Shown piece by piece: positions 4,946 to 6,890 of a stretch of DNA of 6,890 nucleotides. A program made the position numbers and the translations under genes. Numbering within the stretch: position 1 is the first letter of the stretch; each line of letters begins with the position of its first letter. This DNA comes from Scatomorpha intestinigallinarum (GTDB lineage Bacteria > Bacillota > Clostridia > Oscillospirales > Oscillospiraceae), in assembly GCA_018712225.1 (NCBI GenBank), contig DVHH01000045.1, positions 1 through 6,890 of the forward strand. Direction: 5' to 3'. Under the pieces are notes generated by a model. The model ran no database searches. It was not told where the DNA came from and worked only from the letters and a program-made list of their open reading frames with translations.

Positions 4946-6415
4946 TTAGCCGAGCTTTTTAAGGCCCGCGCGGAGACGGGCGAGCGTCTCCTCCCGGCCA
5001 AGGATGCGGCAAAGCTCAACCGCACCGCCGGGGGTCACGGTCTGGCCGGAGACGGCTATGCGCACCGGCCACATGACTGCGGCGTTTTTCACGCCCTCGG
5101 CCTCGGCCAGAGCCTTCATCGATTCGAGGATGCCCTCGTCGTCCCAGCCGGGTAGCGTCTCCAGGCGCTCTATGGCAAGGGCCAGAAACTTCTTCGCGCT
5201 CTCCGGCGTGGACTTCGACTTCTTGTTCTCAAAAAGCTCCGGCCCGTACTCGGGCAGCGCGTCGAAGAAGCCGAGCTTACCCGGGATATCCGTCAGCACC
5301 TCGGTGCGCTGCTGCAGGAGCGCGGCGATGGCGGCGGGGTCTATGGCCGGGTTCTTCACCGCCTCGCGGATATAGGGCTCCGCGGCCGCGGCAAAGTCCT
5401 CGGGCGGCATGGAGCGGATATACTCGCTGTTCAGCCAGCGGAGCTTTTCAATGTCGAAGATGGCCGGGGACTTCGACAGGCCGTGGAGGTCAAATACCTG
5501 CTCCAGCTCCTTGAGCGAATATATCTCGCGCTCACCGCCGGGGCTCCAGCCCAGGAGGGCGACGTAGTTCACAACTGCGGGGGTGAGATAGCCCTGGGCG
5601 ATCAGGTCCTCGTAGGAGGGGTCGCCGTGGCGCTTCGACATCTTGTTGTGCGCGTCGCGCATGACGGGCGAACAGTGGACATACTTCGGGACCTCCCAGC
5701 CGAAGCCCTCATAGAGGAGGTTATACTTCGGCGCGCTGGAGAGGTACTCCGTGCCGCGCACGACGTGGGTTATGCCCATGAGGTGGTCGTCTATGACATT
5801 GGCGAAGTTGTAGGTGGGCAGGCCGTCGCGCTTCATGAGCACCTGGTCGTCGAGGTCGGCGTTCGGGGCGGTGATGTCGCCAAAGATCTCGTCGTGGAAG
5901 GTGGTCGCGCCCTCGTGCGGGATACGCTGGCGGATGACGAAGGGCTCGCCCGCAGCGGCGCGCGCGTCGGACTCCTCCTTCGAGAGGCTCCGGCAGGGGT
6001 CGTCCTCATGCTTGAAGCCCTCGGCGGCCTCCTCGGTCTTCTCGCAGAAGCAGCGGTAGGCGTGGCCGCGCTCTATGAGCAGCTCGGCATAATCCATGTA
6101 GAGCGAGCGGCGCTCGGTCTGCACGTAGGGGCCGACGGGGCCGCCCACGTCCGGGCCCTCGTCGTGCGACAGCCCGCACTCGCGCATGGTCTTGTATATG
6201 ACGTCCACGGCGCCCTCGACGAGGCGGCCCTGGTCGGTATCCTCTATTCTCAGTATAAACTTGCCGCCGGCGCGGCGCGCGATGAGATAGGTGTAGAGCG
6301 CGGTGCGCAGGTTGCCGACGTGCATGTAGCCCGTCGGGCTCGGCGCGAAGCGGGTACGTACCTCGCCCTTGGGTATGCGCGCCTCCATGGCTTCAAACCA
6401 GCTTTTATCCTTCAT
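4946..6415 (-). CDS. gltX: Glutamate--tRNA ligase (GluRS)
   Basis: Class I aminoacyl-tRNA synthetase that charges tRNA(Glu) with glutamate using ATP in the cytoplasm. The 489-residue length is usual. The Rossmann-fold catalytic domain begins with RTRFAPSPTGYMHVGNLRTA (20-39), whose HVGN (32-35) is the HIGH motif; RIEDTD follows at 56-61. The KMSKR loop is at 258-262 (NKMSKRHGD). CFC (122-124) with a later Cys (141) resembles the zinc-binding insert seen in many GluRS. The remainder is the helical anticodon-binding region. ATG at 6413-6415 has GGAGG eight bases upstream and a matching upstream promoter. In many Firmicutes GluRS is non-discriminating and also charges tRNA(Gln) for the GatCAB amidotransferase; this cannot be decided from the window. 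It is the first gene of a possible two-gene unit with ypeB. Confidence 0.97.
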   Translation of the reverse strand: MKDKSWFEAMEARIPKGEVRTRFAPSPTGYMHVGNLRTALYTYLIARRAGGKFILRIEDTDQGRLVEGAVDVIYKTMRECGLSHDEGPDVGGPVGPYVQTERRSLYMDYAELLIERGHAYRCFCEKTEEAAEGFKHEDDPCRSLSKEESDARAAAGEPFVIRQRIPHEGATTFHDEIFGDITAPNADLDDQVLMKRDGLPTYNFANVIDDHLMGITHVVRGTEYLSSAPKYNLLYEGFGWEVPKYVHCSPVMRDAHNKMSKRHGDPSYEDLIAQGYLTPAVVNYVALLGWSPGGEREIYSLKELEQVFDLHGLSKSPAIFDIEKLRWLNSEYIRSMPPEDFAAAAEPYIREAVKNPAIDPAAIAALLQQRTEVLTDIPGKLGFFDALPEYGPELFENKKSKSTPESAKKFLALAIERLETLPGWDDEGILESMKALAEAEGVKNAAVMWPVRIAVSGQTVTPGGAVELCRILGREETLARLRAGLKKLG

Positions 6416-6456
6416 TTAAGCAGCCTCCGTACAATTATTCCCCGGAAAACCTCTTT

Positions 6457-6485
6457 ATCTTATTTTATCATATACCCTTTGTCAA
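6457..6485 (-). promoter_or_regulatory. Promoter of gltX
   Basis: On the minus strand a perfect -35 TTGACA (6485-6480), a 17-bp spacer and -10 TAAGAT (6462-6457, four of six) precede gltX. The start would be near 6450, giving a leader of about 35 nt. No T-box-like leader can fit in that space, so the classic tRNA-sensing control of synthetase genes is absent here. Confidence 0.72.
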
Positions 6486-6487
6486 TA

Positions 6488-6516
6488 TTGTAAAAGCGAG
6501 AAAAATGTGCTAAAAT
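6488..6516 (+). promoter_or_regulatory. Promoter of the aminotransferase gene
   Basis: The -35 TTGTAA (6488-6493) is followed by a 17-bp spacer and -10 TAAAAT (6511-6516), preceded by TGC to give an extended -10 (TGCTAAAAT). Its -35 lies only 2 bp from the divergent gltX -35. Transcription would start near 6523, leaving a leader of about 54 nt. Confidence 0.7.
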
Positions 6517-6561
6517 ACGGATTAGGTATGGGCGTTCACAAAGTGGGCGTAATTTCTGAAC

Positions 6562-6568
6562 GAGGAGG
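6562..6568 (+). promoter_or_regulatory. Ribosome binding site that fixes a TTG start
   Basis: GAGGAGG lies 8 bases before TTG (6577-6579) and 23 bases before the first in-frame ATG (6592-6594). The spacing favours TTG as the real initiation codon. Confidence 0.8.
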
Positions 6569-6576
6569 AAGAGACA

Positions 6577-6890
6577 TTGATTTGTGAAAGAATGATAAAG
6601 CTGGCCGCCGGCGGCAGCGCCATTCGCGCGATGTTCGAAGAAGGCAAGCGTCTCGCCGATGAGTTCGGCCCCGAAAACGTCTTTGACTTTTCCATAGGCA
6701 ACCCCTATTTTGCTCCCCCCGACGCGGTGAAAGACGCCATCGTTGACATCATCACGAACGACGACCCCATGACTGTACACGGCTACCCCGCCAACGCCGG
6801 CTTCCCCGCCGTCCGCAAGGCCGTGGCTGATTCCCTGAACCGCCGCTTCGGCACCGATTACAACGAAAACAACATCATAATGACCGTCGG
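6577..6890 (+). CDS. PLP-dependent aminotransferase, class I/II (N-terminal part; 3' end outside window)
   Basis: The first 104 residues of a fold-type I pyridoxal-phosphate enzyme that transfers amino groups between amino acids and keto acids in the cytoplasm. The N-terminus (ICERMIKLAAGGSAIRAMFEEGK, broken here as residues 2-24) is followed by NVFDFSIGNPYFAPP (34-48), where GNP corresponds to the substrate-contacting loop of class I enzymes. HGYPANAGFPAVRKAVA (68-84) is the family's 'Y..G...LR.A.A' segment. The window ends at IIMTVG, just where the cofactor-binding region begins; the PLP lysine is not included. The start is TTG: the Shine-Dalgarno fits it and the residues before the first ATG (ICER) resemble the usual start of this subfamily. 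Substrate is not determinable. It is divergent from gltX and shares its promoter region. Confidence 0.92.
   Translation, partial: MICERMIKLAAGGSAIRAMFEEGKRLADEFGPENVFDFSIGNPYFAPPDAVKDAIVDIITNDDPMTVHGYPANAGFPAVRKAVADSLNRRFGTDYNENNIIMTV

Noticed and set aside
6416..6456. T-box or other tRNA-sensing leader for gltX
   Set aside because: The predicted leader is only about 35 nt with no specifier-loop or T-box sequence.
5483..6493. 336-codon plus-strand open frame opposite gltX
   Set aside because: Its Val/Ala/Gly/Glu-rich product mirrors GluRS codons, and the minus-strand GluRS motifs are unambiguous.
6460..6780. 106-codon minus-strand open frame at the right end
   Set aside because: It overlaps the divergent promoters and lies antisense to the aminotransferase; no homology or ribosome site is visible.

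Overview
This 6.9 kb window comes from a GC-rich, low-redundancy bacterial chromosome. The best fit is a spore-forming Firmicute of the Clostridia, probably an Oscillospirales/Eubacteriales gut-type lineage. Three things point there: a recognisable YpeB spore-germination protein, strong GGAGG-type ribosome binding sites with SigA-like promoters, and an ABC-F protein of the YbiT type with a degenerate second ATPase site. Despite the high GC, Ile is often encoded by ATA. Species assignment is inference.

Layout. (1) Bases 1-824, plus strand: the C-terminal part of an ABC-F ATPase, ending at a strong bidirectional terminator (830-867). (2) Bases 871-2710, minus strand: a MATE-family multidrug/cation exporter downstream of a MarR-family regulator. 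They form one operon driven by a near-consensus promoter (TTGACA, 17 bp, TATACT) that carries two near-identical 16-bp operator-like sites in inverted orientation. (3) Bases 2833-3480, minus strand: a small membrane protein with an N-terminal zinc ribbon, one transmembrane helix, a Pro/Thr linker and a bacterial Ig-like domain. It has its own terminator (2785-2815) and a probable promoter inside a 51-bp inverted-repeat structure (3501-3551). (4) Bases 3566-6415, minus strand: gltX (glutamyl-tRNA synthetase) followed 60 bp later by ypeB, with a terminator-like hairpin in the gap that overlaps the ypeB ribosome binding site. (5) Bases 6577-6890, plus strand: the start of a PLP-dependent class I/II aminotransferase, initiated at TTG, transcribed divergently from gltX from a promoter placed back-to-back with that of gltX.

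The genes do not form one pathway. They are housekeeping (gltX, aminotransferase, ABC-F), spore (ypeB) and drug-export (marR-MATE) units side by side. I see no phage, transposon, CRISPR, RNA gene or defence system. No gene-free stretch exceeds about 160 bp. The most notable signals are the naturally degenerate ATP site of the ABC-F protein, the paired operators on the marR promoter, the 51-bp inverted repeat, and the hairpin over the ypeB ribosome binding site. I do not see a clearly new biological system here.
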